From Paulownia fortunei (lineage: Eukaryota > Streptophyta > Magnoliopsida > Lamiales > Paulowniaceae): a stretch of 64,000 nucleotides of DNA. The stretch is from contig CM033108.1 of NCBI GenBank assembly GCA_019321725.1, positions 6,032,060 through 6,096,059 on the forward strand, in the 5' to 3' direction. The number at the start of each line of letters is the position of its first letter. The stretch's first letter is position 1. The position numbers were made by a program, and so were the translations under genes. The notes below the pieces were generated by a model that did no database searches, was not told the origin of the DNA, and saw nothing but the letters and a program-made list of their open reading frames with translations. Shown here in pieces: positions 37,780-50,700 of this stretch.

Positions 37780-39298
37780 AAGTTAACTGATTATCTGTGC
37801 AGATTTGAAAGATGGCCTGGTTGGTTGCATTAGAAGTATTTTCGATATTAGGGCGTGCATAAGGGTCGTTGTTACTGGTTTTTGCCTTGGGTGTTAGATC
37901 TAATAGAAGTTGAAGTTCTACTTTGATTCCGCATTAAGTTTTGAGTTGAATGGGTATCTTTATTACTATTGTTGCTGTTGCCTGGAATCGTTGACCCCTT
38001 TGGAATGGAAGAGACTTTTTGTGTTTGTTGTTGAAAGTTATTCTGAGTGCGCACTGTAGACCTATTGAGCTGATTTTCTACTTTCAGCACCAAATTAACT
38101 GCATCTGTCATAGCCCAAACCTCTTGAAGAGCCAGACGATCTTGAATAACCAGGTTTAGGCCTCTAATATCGTGAGTAATTAATTGATCCTTGGTCTCAA
38201 ATAAATTAACTCGGGCATTGAATCGATAAAATTCCTCCATGTATTCGTTTATAGTATGATTGGTTTGCCGATAATTTTGGTGCTGTTGGAATAAAAATTG
38301 CTCATAATCTAAAGGGAGAAATCACCTTTATAATAATATCTTCATCTTGGGCCAAGTGCGAACATGCTATTTTCCTTGTCGTTGACGATTAAATTGAAAT
38401 TGTTCCCACCATGCAGAAGCTCCGCCTTTCAACTTATACGCCATGAGCTTGACTTGGCTTTCTTCCAAAATATTCAAATAGTCAAAAAAATTCTCAACGA
38501 TATGGACCCAATCGAGAAAATCTTCAATGTTTAATCGACTGTTGAAATTCAACAAGTCTATCTTCATCTTAAATTCTTGAGTATTTGGACCCCGATTGTT
38601 AGCCCCATAGTTGAAACAAAAATCATCTTCTTCTTCAGATGAGTACTCCAACCTCTGTAGCTACCATGGGTGAAAATTTCTTCGTTGTTGTCGGTGAAAT
38701 TATTATCATCTCGGAAAGGTAGAGAAATCTCATCTCATCTATTAAAAACCCTTGCAGTTGTTCATGGAAAGTCACCACCAACCTTGAGCTCGCCTTACCA
38801 CTAGCGAGAATCCCACGTTAGAGGTCGTTGTTGTCATGCCGTCTACGAGCTCCTTGGTTTTATCGTTCATAGACTCCAAATGGAACAAGCTCATGGAAAT
38901 CATGATTTGCAGCTAGCCCCATGCGAATTGCTATTCTGCCATTGATCTCCAGGCCAATCAATGGCTGGTGTCGCTCATCATCGTGGATGATAGGCCGTCA
39001 TCGTACTCCCAAGCCCGACTCGATGGGTGGTTGTGCCTTAGGGTTTTGTGTGATTAAGGTTTCGTCGACTGCCGTCTTCTTCATCGTCGTCGGAGTCAAT
39101 GTCCCTGGCCTCACAATGGTCACCGTGCTAGTATGGTCGTTGCTCTATGGGTTCACGTCTTCATTTGACGGTCAACGCAGTCATCATCTGCGTGAGGGTA
39201 CGAAGGGTTTCGTCAATACCATCAAGTTGTTACTCCATTTTTCCAAACCGTCGTTCATTGTTGGTGGTTTGTTTCCCACTAGAACAATCGTTAGCCAT
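37780..39298 (-). pseudogene. Ty3/gypsy gag remnant
   Basis: Gag likely starts at the ATG at 39298 (MANDCSSGK). The capsid core is well seen in 38651-38367: IEDFLDWVHIVENFF and VKLMAYKLKGGASAWWEQF. It continues in 38240-37872: EEFYRFNARVNL and LVIQDRLALQEVWAMTDAVN. The segment before the protease, where a zinc knuckle would lie, keeps only scattered cysteines. Stops and frameshifts split the gene into at least three pieces. The 141-codon plus-strand frame at 38921-39346 is antisense to the gag 5' part and is not a gene. Confidence 0.85.
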
Positions 39299-39316
39299 CA
39301 GATCAAGGTAAGAATT

Positions 39317-39331
39317 TTGGCTGTGGTGCCA
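39317..39331 (-). other. Probable primer binding site of the Ty3/gypsy element
   Basis: On the minus strand, TGGCACCACAGCC lies a few bases inside the 5' LTR. It matches the usual plant tRNA-iMet primer site TGGTATCAGAGCC at 10 of 13 positions. Position and similarity support priming by initiator-Met tRNA, with decay at three bases. Confidence 0.65.
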
Positions 39332-39338
39332 ATTTTGG

Positions 39339-39671
39339 TGCAGTGAAAGTTTGTTTCGAAAATGAAACAGATTATCATTTGAAAATGAGCGCAAGAACAC
39401 AAGAGGAATAAGATATTTAGAAAATAATTCTGATAAACTATATTGAAGTGATTCTAACTATTACAATGAGGCTTTATATAGTGTTTGTGATGTTGAAAAT
39501 AAAGAAAAGAAAATTAAAATCAAATCAACTTAAAATAGGAAACAAATCAAATTAACCTAGAATAGGAAATAAATCAAATCAACTTATATTAGAAATCAAA
39601 TCATCATAAAATAGAAAACTAATCATGATCAACATAAAATAGAAAACTAATCATGATCTTGTACGTCATCA
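39339..39671 (-). repeat. 5' LTR of the Ty3/gypsy element
   Basis: The 333-bp partner of the LTR at 34198-34530, in the same orientation. By eye roughly 35-40 positions differ, mostly transitions, as expected for an old methylated insertion. Confidence 0.9.
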
Positions 39672-42600
39672 CCCGTTCAAATAAGACTAAACAATTTAGG
39701 GTGGATACGAATTTTAACTTTTTAAGCCCAGTTAGATTTACGTCAGATAATGAGTCTTAGCAGACTTGCCCCGAACATGCCTAATATTATTATTTTTTAT
39801 ACATATTATATATCTTCGAATTATTAATTAGTTTACGCTTAATAATTTTTGAATTGAGTGATTGTTGACAATGCAATATAATTAAATCAACTCAAAAAAT
39901 ATTTTAAAACTGATTCCAGACTTCAATTTTAATTCAAAAATTTTATAGTTGACTTATGTATGCCTAATACAAACATGCATTATGACTAAGCTTTAATAAA
40001 ATTAAAGCAACTTTATACTGGTAGGCTATATCAATCTTTTCAAAATAGTAAAATATATAGTTTAATTATGTTCATCACCTATAAATCAATACTATTGTCA
40101 TCTTTAATAATTAGGAAAAAGAAAAAATACAACCAATACTAATTAACACTTTATCATTATTACTTAATGTCAAAATTTATTAACCATACAAAAAGGAAAA
40201 ATTACTATGCAAGGCTAAAAGGGTAAATAATTTATTTTTAATGAGTTGGTGGGTCCATGAGATGAACCTACTGGATTCGGGTCGCAACGGAGGCGGGCGG
40301 GATCCTCCAAGGCTGAGCAGGGTGGGTTTTGGGGCTCTAATTTCATTTGGGTGGAGTGGATCTCAAGTTGTCAAATTCGATATCAAATCTGGTCCGTTGA
40401 CATCCCTATCTATTATGAGTAGAAGTGGTGAAATTGAAGAAAATATTGTACCACTAATCTATATTTATGTAACATCTCATAAATAGATTTTTTTTTCTTT
40501 TCTGCTTTGCTCCAACAATTGAATGTAGGAAGTGGCTTTGTAAAGTAGCTACAAGAGCAATCCTAATTAAAAAAATCTATTGTAAGTGCATGGGTTTTAT
40601 GTAATTTGGAATTATTCCATAAAATATTTAAAGTTTAGAAGGAAGAAATATTTATGAAAATAATATTAATTTGAAGTGATATTATACAAGTAAATGAGCC
40701 TAGATGTATTATTTATCAAAGTTCGTGTATTTTAATGAATTATATAGGGTGGTAATCTCCCCCCTCCTTTATTAGTTTAAGAATTTTTATTTTTTATAGT
40801 TACAAAGTTCTTGTCATGTCTTTTCTCTTCTTCTATTATTAAATATGAAAAAAAAAATTCTAAAGCAATTTTGAAGTGTTTGCCTACGATGGAAAAAAAA
40901 ACATTTGTTTTAGTTGAGATCAAATTATATCTAAGTACTAAAAGTGTTTTTCCACTATTTAAGCACTACATATATCTTTCACAATATATATTATACTTTT
41001 TCTATAAAAAAGTATTTTCATTTTCCACTATTTATTATATCATATTGCTATAACCAAATTTTCAATGACTATTTTTTGAAGGTTAAACTTAAAATATATA
41101 AAATGATATTGCATTCTTTCTAATTTAAATCTTTGTACCAAATATAAACAACAATATCAAATTATAAGGATGAGTTTATAGTGCATCGTGTTGCGAACAA
41201 TTAAATCCCAAAAAATGTGTGAGTTTTTGGATACACTGTCTTTTAATATAATGATGGTGGTTCTAATTACTTAAATGCGGGATAAAAAATATTATGTAAT
41301 TTATATTATAAGTACAATATATAAAGTTAAGGCAAAAAAATTGGTCCAAGAATATATAAATAGATAATACACATACGTAGATGTACGCATAAATTACAAA
41401 TATAAAAAAATACTTTGGGAGCATAAATACTACTTAAGATGACAAAAATATTTATAAAATGTTACACATTTCTAAAAATTCAAAAAAGTTTAAAAAATAT
41501 AGAAAATTGTAGAAAGATTCTAGATAAGTAAGAAAAACTACACATAAGGAAACTTCTAAGAAAAAACCTTTTCATAAATATACATTAATATAAATTTGAA
41601 ATATTTTTGGAGAGATAACTTTTCACTATCTTAAAATATTTTCAATTACCACCGTCCATTAAAAAAAGTGGATAGTATAAATAGGTATAAGGATCATTAA
41701 TAACTATTATTTAGAAATAACATTGATATACTTTTTAGGTTTTAAATAAATATTTATAAATATTGAAAAGATGTACAATACAACACATCTCTATTTTAAT
41801 TTCTAAAATCTCCATTTTAAATTAAAAAAAATCAATTAGAAAATTGCATAGAAAATTTAAATAAATTTAAATAGGTATATATTTGAAATATATTTTATAA
41901 AATTCAATTACATACATTTGAATTTTCATTTTCATCGAAATCGTGATTGATCAAAACTCACCAAATGTCTTTTTCAAATCTTATTCAGTTGCCAATTCAG
42001 ATACATTCTTTACATGTACATTGATAAACTTAGTCTTTCCTTATCTTATTTGCTATCGAAATGTCATACAAATAATTTTTTTTTCCATACAAAGATTTTT
42101 TTCCATACAGTTGCACTGCTCAGTAGCATTCTGGGCAGATTTCTCATAATGCACAAACCCATAGTCCTTTGAGGACTAGAAGAATCTGTTTTAACTTTGG
42201 ACTAATAATGTTCTCAAACGGAGAAAATATCTTATGTAGTGATTTTTGGTCAATTTCATTATCCAAATTTTGCAAGAGATTTATCAAAATAATGAAAGAG
42301 CAATCAAACTCAAATTTAAGATGGCTAGAAATGTCATAATTTGAGTTAGTAAAATAAATGAAAAAAGAAACAATACGTGTATATCTTAACAAATATATTT
42401 CCAATAGACTTACGTCTGCATTAGAATATAAAATCCTACCACATTAGGAGTGAAGTCTAGATACTCTTAGACTTTTGCATCTATTACAAATAGGAAGAAA
42501 AAATGGCACAAAGAAGTAGCTTTATGATACTAGTAAAAATAAATATAATAAATATCATGGTAATAAAATCAGGATTTTTACTGATATTAGTAAGAGTATT

Positions 42601-42865
42601 GCTCCTATGAACTAGTTATCATGTTAGCTGCTTTATGATAGGTCAAATGAGTAAAATATGCTTTAAAACTACTGCCAATTTTGAATTTAATCAAATTAAA
42701 ACAGAAAGCAACAAAATTAGGTGGGTAGTTTTCTTGTGAAGTAATATTAAACTTAAAAATAAATATTCATATATTCTTTATATTTCATTTCCTTTTAAAA
42801 GTCAAATAAATAAATAAATGTAAATTATGTTAACAATTTATTTGACAGTCATTACAATAGAAGAA
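39672..42865. other. AT-rich spacer, nothing coding recognised
   Basis: A GC-rich patch at about 40245-40340 with recurring GGCGGG-type words looks like dispersed-repeat debris. An 81-codon frame crosses it but shows no domain. The remainder is AT-rich, with short frames rich in F, Y, K and L. Confidence 0.5.
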
Positions 42866-42868
42866 TCT

Positions 42869-43032
42869 TGTGCACAATTCTCAGAAGTTGAGAATATTCT
42901 TGTAAGATTTTCTTTTGGAAAGTGAATTTGACCATGAACCAATGACAACCAAAAAAAATAAAAATTGTGCACAATTCTTAAAAGTGGAGAATATTCCTGG
43001 CTCCTGCATAGTGAATTTCACCATTAAACAGT
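42869..43032 (+). repeat. ~97-bp imperfect tandem duplication
   Basis: TGTGCACAATTCTCAGAAGT, then GAGAATATTC and later GTGAATTTGACCAT, recurs about 97 bases on as TGTGCACAATTCTTAAAAGT, GAGAATATTC and GTGAATTTCACCAT. These are two diverged direct copies. The downstream minus-strand frame here (42881-43129) has no recognisable domain. Confidence 0.7.
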
Positions 43033-44162
43033 AACACAGGTCATTTCGGTAATCCCATGTTTGAAAAATTCTCCCATCCATAGGTTTTGTCGAAGTAAGA
43101 ACTGATGAAAATATTCCAAGAAAGAACAAAGACAGTGATGCACAGCAGACTATTAGTCAGCCGTAGCCTATTAGACTAAAAAAAATTTAACCTGTGGTGT
43201 TAAATTCAAAACAAAATAACAACTTTTAGAAAAGCTGCAGAATTCACATAACATAAATAAAAAGAAAGAAGTTAAATAACATTTACTGGTTAAGTCCTAG
43301 TCGCTTAACCAAGGTAATTAATTTTCTCTTTTCTCATACAGTCATACTTGATGACTTAAAATAGTACTGTTTTTTTTGTTCAAGTTCAACTCAACTACCC
43401 CTACATGCAAATTATTCACAAAACCCAGTTCCATTATTCAACACACAAATAAACAATAATTGAACTCGACTTTCCAATTCCAATTTAAAAAATCAAACAA
43501 TCTGCCAACAATAAAAATAAAAAATATCGACCAGAAAAAAGGCAGTTAGCAGAGCAATATGAACAATAGTATTGATGCTGAGAATTTACTTCATATTGCC
43601 AAAAACAATGCACTTAAAAAAAGTAGTGATTTCAACACACTTCTAATCTTTCGTTCTAATTTGGTGTTGTATCTCATATTGCATTTCACAGTATAATTAA
43701 CTCAATTATATATTTAAAAAAAAAGTTATACACATCTATTTATGTACATGTGAAATGCAATAGGAGATGTATCGCTAAAATATGTAAAAAAATTCAAAGT
43801 GATTTCCCCAATCATCACTCGTGTAATTTCTTCATTGATGATAAGAGGGAAAATACATAATCATGTTGAGGATTGCTATAGTTGACATAACCATATCCAA
43901 GTGATCTCTCAATAGGTTGACCATGCAACGGAGATCACATCACCTAATCGAATAAACGGTGTAGCCTTTCTTTTTGTTCAAATTGGATAAATTAAAAAAG
44001 AAGACTCAAGTGACTTAATTATTATTATTATTTATTTTTTTCAATTGGGTTAGTTTTGCGCATTGAATTAGTCTTTGAAATTTAAAGTAAAAAATATTTG
44101 GCTTGCTGACAACGCTTATATATGTTATATTATACGATTTGATTTTAAGACTTTATAATAGT

Positions 44163-44377
44163 CAGAAACATTCACATTGAATATATAATAGTAAAAAATA
44201 CTCATATTGAATGTGTAATCATAAAAAATATTTATATCAAATATCTAATAGCTAGAAACGTTCACATTGAAAAAAAAACAAAAAAACATTTATATTAAAT
44301 AAGTAAAAAAATATTCACATTAAATATGTAATATTAAAAAACATTCACATTAAATGTGTAACAACTAAAAACATTCT
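44163..44377 (+). repeat. Minisatellite of ~37-bp units
   Basis: Roughly six degenerate copies of a unit of the form ACATTCACATTRAATATGTAAT, then ARYTAAAAA, lying about 400 bp beyond the PLD stop codon. Units differ in length by a few bases and in sequence at several positions, so the array is old. Confidence 0.8.
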
Positions 44378-44788
44378 TTTTGCTTCCTATTCGGCTCCTA
44401 CACTTTACTATAATACTATAAAACGAGAGCTCCTTCTCCCCAATCTACACACCAAACACCAAAAACCAAAAACCTAAGTCTAATTCAATCGGAATGTAAG
44501 TAAAATTGAGATCATTAAAGAGGCATGGAGGATAAAATTTGAGATGGAAATAATCTAAAAACTGATTAAATAACCAAAAATTATAGTGTTAAAAACTTGA
44601 AATTTAATTTAACAATGACAATTATATTTCTTCCTTTAATGGACCAAGTATTGTCTGTTTATTCTGCATGGAACAATCAAATGATACATCCCTCCTTTCC
44701 ACACACCCTCATATAACTTCCTAGCCACAGTTCTACATATAAATACTTCTAGTCTTTAATCAATTGAAAGCTATCTTCATTTATATAT

Positions 44789-47700
44789 TTAGTGGAACAC
44801 CTGAGGAGATGCATAAAACTCACCCTCAATAAACATTGGTCTCAGGTCATCTTCTTCACTCATGAACTCCAATGGAAAGGAAACAAGATGTCCTCTTACT
44901 GATTTTAGCTTTGTCATTGGGTCCATTACTACGAGTTCCCCATTCTGATAAAATTCAACTTTTTCAGGAGCCACTCCTAAGTCAATAGTTGTGTGCCGAA
45001 GTTTCTGTTTCCAATAGCTCATGCTTTGTCTAAGTGTGGATCTGAAAATAATAGTAATGATCAATAACAGTTATGAATAGTAAAGACGCAAAGATGATAC
45101 AAAAATAAGAATATAGGTTGTTAGCAAGGCACCTGGAGTGGATGGTGTCATTGGGGATGCAAGAGAATGCATCCTGATAGATCTTTGTATTTGACTGTCA
45201 ATGGAAAATCAACAGTGCTTATTAAAGGAAAAGTGAGGAGAAATGAAGGCAAAATTAATGTTTCGACTCCAAAAAGTTTGCACCATGTTTTTATGCTTCC
45301 AAGAAGTAAGGAGTTAAGAATTTTTTTTAGGCATTGACAACTAATATTTGCTTTTGAGGTACTCAATCAAGAAGGTTCATCTCCTTCCCATGGGTGAACC
45401 CGAAGGAAAAGAGGGAAAACACTCAAAACAACAAAATAAAGAATACTAGTAAAACAGAAAGAGGCTAGAAAATTACCCTCGTTTGGCCAACTTTAAATAA
45501 TGTGGAAATGCAACTTTGACATGTATTTTTACAAGCAAATATGCAAGTAACAACATATAATTGACTAATAAAATTACTATATATAGAGAATAACTTCTAT
45601 ACCAACCTCAACTATAAATGTTTAAATGGAAACAATAAATGACTCAATCAATCAACCTTATATTCATGTTGCCGAAGCATGATTGCTCAAACTTAGTAAA
45701 AGAGTCTTAAAACATCATCAGTAAGAGATCCAACAGTACCCACTAACAACAGTAGTGAAATAAATAATGTGCTAATATTGATTAATAAACTATTATCAAC
45801 AGGAAAATAACCAACAATATATTCATATTGTGAGGACCCGGATTACACTCCTGGCCTTGTAAAATCATTAGATACCAACTTATTGCCCCATATCATTTAA
45901 GAGATTTAACGAGGAGTTGAAAAAGGACTTAAATGTGCGACATTTACGCCGCGCTCAGTTTATGGTCAATTTATAACACCATCTGCAAGCCACTGGTTCT
46001 CGCACTGGTTTAGGCTCTTGGCCTTATCAACATCGTGGGACATTGGCTAACAAACTCAAAATACATAAGCCCAAGTTGCCAAGTAAGAGATCAAACAAAA
46101 ACTTATAAAAATAGTCACCTTATAGTCCCAGTCCCAATCCCAGAGCAGGGATGGGATGTAATATATGTGCTAGGTGTTTCCAAACTATATAGCCACGTTC
46201 TTGACCTTGGTGCAATAAAGATTAAACACCACTTTCAATGCAATAGATTCTAATAAAATTTTGACATGTTTCTCATCATTTGACAATTGACATGCGCAAA
46301 ATTATCTGTACCAAGAAGTATATGCTATAATTTACATTACTAGTCATAAAGTTTCATAAAGATACGATAGAGAATTTCATCCAACAAGGTCAAAAACTTA
46401 TTAATAAGAAATCATCATTGAATAGAGAAGATAATCTCAATGTATTTCAGGGATAAAGAAGTTCTCAAGAATGCAATTTTTTCAATTAACAAAATTAAAT
46501 TGACAACACTAAATTTTGAGAACTTTTCAATGGGCACCTAACTGAGATATTGCGGCAAAGCAAAACTAAACTTATAGTTCCTTTATTCTGTAAAGGATGC
46601 ATAAGTCTACTTTTGTGACAAAATAAGAGAAGCCAACATTTTTTTCCTTAAAAGTTCAATAATGTATCAAATTTGAAAAGTTTAACTAAAATTAAAAAAA
46701 AAGTTGTTGATAATGTTACTGAGCAGTTACATTTTTTTTATTTGCATTGGAATTGGTAAGGAATGCATAATTGCCATTTTTGTTGTTTTTCGTATTTAAG
46801 CCATTTATATCATGGAACAAAAAAATGATATATGCCATTTAATCAACTACAGAGGGGCATAATAGTCCATCAAAATAATTATTTGTTGACTTTTTTATAC
46901 AAGCGAAGTATATCTAGGGAAACTGTAAGAAATAAAAATAAATAAAATGGGTTAACGGGTCGCCCATGAGGGTTGACCCGACCCAAATGATTTGAAATCA
47001 TTTTGGTGGGAGTAGTTTGAGTGGAGTGGTTTGTTGGAGCAAAAAACCACCCCACAACAACACATTAATAAAAACGTCTCCCACATACACCACCTTGAAA
47101 TTAGAAGTTAACTCTCCCTATTAGAACCCTTTTTTCTCTCTCTGTAAAAGTAGAAAAGAAAAAACAACATAGAAAAAGAGTAAGCAAATAAGGGCTATTG
47201 TGATCAATTGCAAATTACCATAAGAAGAGCATTTGGATTGTGGAAGTGATCCATTTCCATAGGTGATTGGTTTCTAAACCTTGTTCAAGTATCAAAATAC
47301 AAGAAAAGGTAAGTGAGTCAACTTTAAAAATTCATTTTTTTTTTTAACATGAATTTTTTAGAAAATTTATGAAATTCGTTGTTTTAATTCCGTCACAAAC
47401 AAATAGAAACTAAGACATCCTTTGCAGATGAAGGTATTATGTTTCTAATCATTGAAACTGGTGCTTAAGATTAAATATAGTATCTCTAAAAATCTAAAGC
47501 ACATATGCACGTCAAATCTGCTGGTACCTATATACTTGTATACAATTAAACTTCATTTTCAAAGAGTATCATAATCTTAATAACATTTTTCTTACCTTGG
47601 CAATGTCTAACCACATATCCTTGTATGTTGTGTCAGCTATGGGGTCTTTTATTTGAGCGACCTGGAATTGGAATAAAATTTAATGCTGGCAAGATACTTA

Positions 47701-50700
47701 CAAACATATGATAATTGGTAAAGATATTGAAAGATATCCAACCAAGATGCAGCAAGAAGCCCATGTAGTCATACAAAATTAGGGTTTGACTCTTTTAAGG
47801 AAATCACATGCCAACTTGATGCTCTTAGTCCAGCATTGCTCACCTCCTCAGTATTTAGACCAAGATGCTCTGCCCACAAGGAAAGTCTAAGATTAACAGC
47901 AAATTTTCCAGCCTTCCATGAATTCCCATCCATGCATGAATCAACAAACTCTTTATCTTGTATCAGGACAGCAATCTGAATAACATACAGCAAAACATAA
48001 TGTTGTCTAATTTTCCTAGAGAGGAAAGATGAGATATAGAAAATTTATAAGAAATTATCTTCATATAGATGCTAGGAAAAATAAGATAAAGAAAAAGATA
48101 GATTATCTAATAACAACATAGAGAATAAAAAGGAATAAGAAAAAATAAAATTGAATGTAACTAGCACTTTGCTTAATATCAACCAATTATTTATGTACAT
48201 GCATTTGATTGAATAGGTAAATGCACGTTGCATGTCAAGCTTACATTTCAAAGAAATTTCATCTTCAAGAAAGTCAGTGAAAAATTAATTTGGTTAGGGC
48301 ATTTCAGGGGAAAAATGTGAAAGCAAAGATAAACATTACTGTAATTCCCATAACCTTTGGTCCCTAAAACATTTCAGGGGCAACAACAGTGTTATAAACC
48401 TCAACCTATTGTCACCAAATAGTTAAATTATATATCGAAGAATGGTCCATAAATCATCAAATGAATGGGGGAAAGTACTCACCTCTGAGTCTCTTGACCC
48501 CAGCAAACTGCGATCATTTATGTTGGATGATCCAATCAAAGCAGAACGATCATCTACTATCATCACTTTACTATGAACATAAACCTGTACAAGAAAAAGA
48601 TGGCTCAGAGTAGGTTAACTAAGAAGAATGACATGATTAAAAGTGTCCATCTCAAAACTGATTGGCAATGAGGGGAGACATTGCTAGGTTCATATACTGG
48701 CTTGGAAATTCATGTTGACTGAGGAGGGAAAGCTCTAACCAAAAGGAAAATCATTTAGAGATTTCTTCAAACATAGAAAATTAACATGTAAACATATATA
48801 AATTGAACATACTATTCAGCTTGACATATGTCAGTCATCTTTCAACAGGAATTCATAGAAGCATTGAGCAATTCGCTAAAAAATAGGTTTCCAGAATTTG
48901 CCAATGGCAATAAAAGGTATAAAGAACAGTGGATTTGAAATAATTTGAACAAAACACACCTGACTCGTAACCACAGGACCGTAGTCAAAAAGTCTGCCAT
49001 AAGTTCTTAAACCAAAGAAAGATATGAAATCATGTGTTACGGGACCCAACTTTGAGCAGAGTTTTTGCAATATTGAACTTTCTCCTCTGCAAATAGTACG
49101 ATATTGCCAATGCATTATGGCTCTAACAGTAGCTGCACCACTGTCATCCACACCCCCTGTTTACTGAAAAGTTAATAAGAAACATGAAAAAGCAGTTAGA
49201 GATTGAAACTATTCATTTAGCAGGAACAGCTACCTGAAACCCAGGTAAAAGTGGGATGACAATTATGACTCTGAAGCACTTTTTCTCTCTGTGTGCCCGC
49301 ATTATGCGGTTGTATAGAGATTCAAGCACACGATTTTGTATAACTTCGTCTTCTGCAAGGCCCGATATGAAAAACTGATTCTGGAAGTAGACAGTGGATA
49401 AGGAATAAGATTGACAAATTCTGAAAATTCAGTATCAAGCTAATGTTGAAGACGAGGTATGTAGGAGCAGAAAATTTATAGAATTACCTATATGAAGTTC
49501 TCATTCTATAGTGTAAGCAATGTATGGCTGAATAGCAAACAGATTAGTAAAAAGAGGAGTTCTTAACAAAACCACATTATAGAAAAAGCTCTAGTTTAAT
49601 AGTGACGATATTAACTTGAAACATGGTTTCAACTAAAGCTTCACTTTATCAATCTTTACTAACCTTGTTATGCAGGATACTGCTTAAAGTAAAGCCATTC
49701 ATTTCTATTTGTTGTACCATCAGTTCTTAGCCCAAGAGTTGAGTATATTTGTGACTACTTCAGTTGTTAACGACACAAAGGTACTTTATAGTCATGTTTA
49801 CACTGGATCAATATGCCAGTTAGTGAATGGACTGGACATAAATATTCAGATACTTGTCATAACTGTCTTGTTTCATTTTTGCTATATTTTCTTTCTTTAA
49901 CCCAAGAGATTCTAATTCTACAGTGGACGGATAAAGCTAGTTATCCCTCAACATTATTGTTTATGCGAGTCAAGACAGTACCTAAATATCTTTAGGTAAA
50001 CTTAGTATATACAATAGGACTATAGGAATTGGTAGTTTCAAACTTTGTATGTATTATAGGAGTCAGTAGCCACCGCTCAGGAGAAGAGAGGAAAGGCGAA
50101 ATATGTGTTTGACAGTTTTTTGCCAATTAGCATTCTTAAGTTATGATAACCCTCATCCTGCAATTTAGAACCATGATAGCATTATTCAACATAATCTTCC
50201 TAGGGTTACTTAAGTTGTTCTAATTCACATATATGGCAGAATGTTATTCACCCCTGTTCAACAACCAAGTAACTGAGAGACATTCAAATAGTCAAAAAGG
50301 AGCAGAACAAAAAAAAATAATAATGCCACATTTAGATGTTCTATTAAGTATTGTAAAAGAATAGGGCTAAATTGCTTGTTAAATGAACATATCAAGCTCC
50401 TTATGCTGAAACTTGTACAGAATTGGGGATACCAGTTCACACTCCATATACATTTTACATTAATTCAAAGTTGATTAAATAAGTCTTACAAAATTCTATC
50501 TACAAAATGCCTTCGCCTTACATGTATGAAAACTGATATTTTTAGAGGCCGATGAGAGGCAGAATGATATATTAAGTCTTTGCAGAAGAAAATGAAGCCG
50601 AGAAGGTGAGATACTTAGCATGCATCCACTCTGCCGTCTTTCAAGGCATTTGGAAATATTTTATTCAGGGGATGAGGGAAGGCATAACTTCGTTTTGTAA

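Larger units (their letters stand above)
34198..39671 (-). mobile_element. Degenerate Ty3/gypsy LTR retrotransposon
   Basis: A 5.47-kb element on the minus strand, bounded by two 333-bp direct LTRs (34198-34530 and 39339-39671). Internal order in the minus direction is gag, protease, reverse transcriptase, RNase H and integrase, which is the Ty3/gypsy order. The family is of the plant type whose integrase region reads HPQTDGQTEV and ends in a GPY/F-like module; no chromodomain was recognised. All domains carry stops or frameshifts, and the RT active site reads YFND instead of YxDD, so it cannot move by itself. LTRs differ at roughly one base in ten by eye, which implies an old insertion. Five-base sequences next to the two LTRs (CCTAG and CCCGT) do not form a target duplication. 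Confidence 0.93.

Noticed and set aside
38921..39346. 141-codon plus-strand open frame with plausible composition
   Set aside because: It is antisense to the 5' part of the Ty3/gypsy gag region and runs into the 5' LTR. It matches no protein family, and the minus strand carries the recognisable element.
40241..40486. 81-codon plus-strand frame with a G-rich start
   Set aside because: It covers a GC-rich repeat-like patch, has no recognisable domain and no splice-compatible neighbours.
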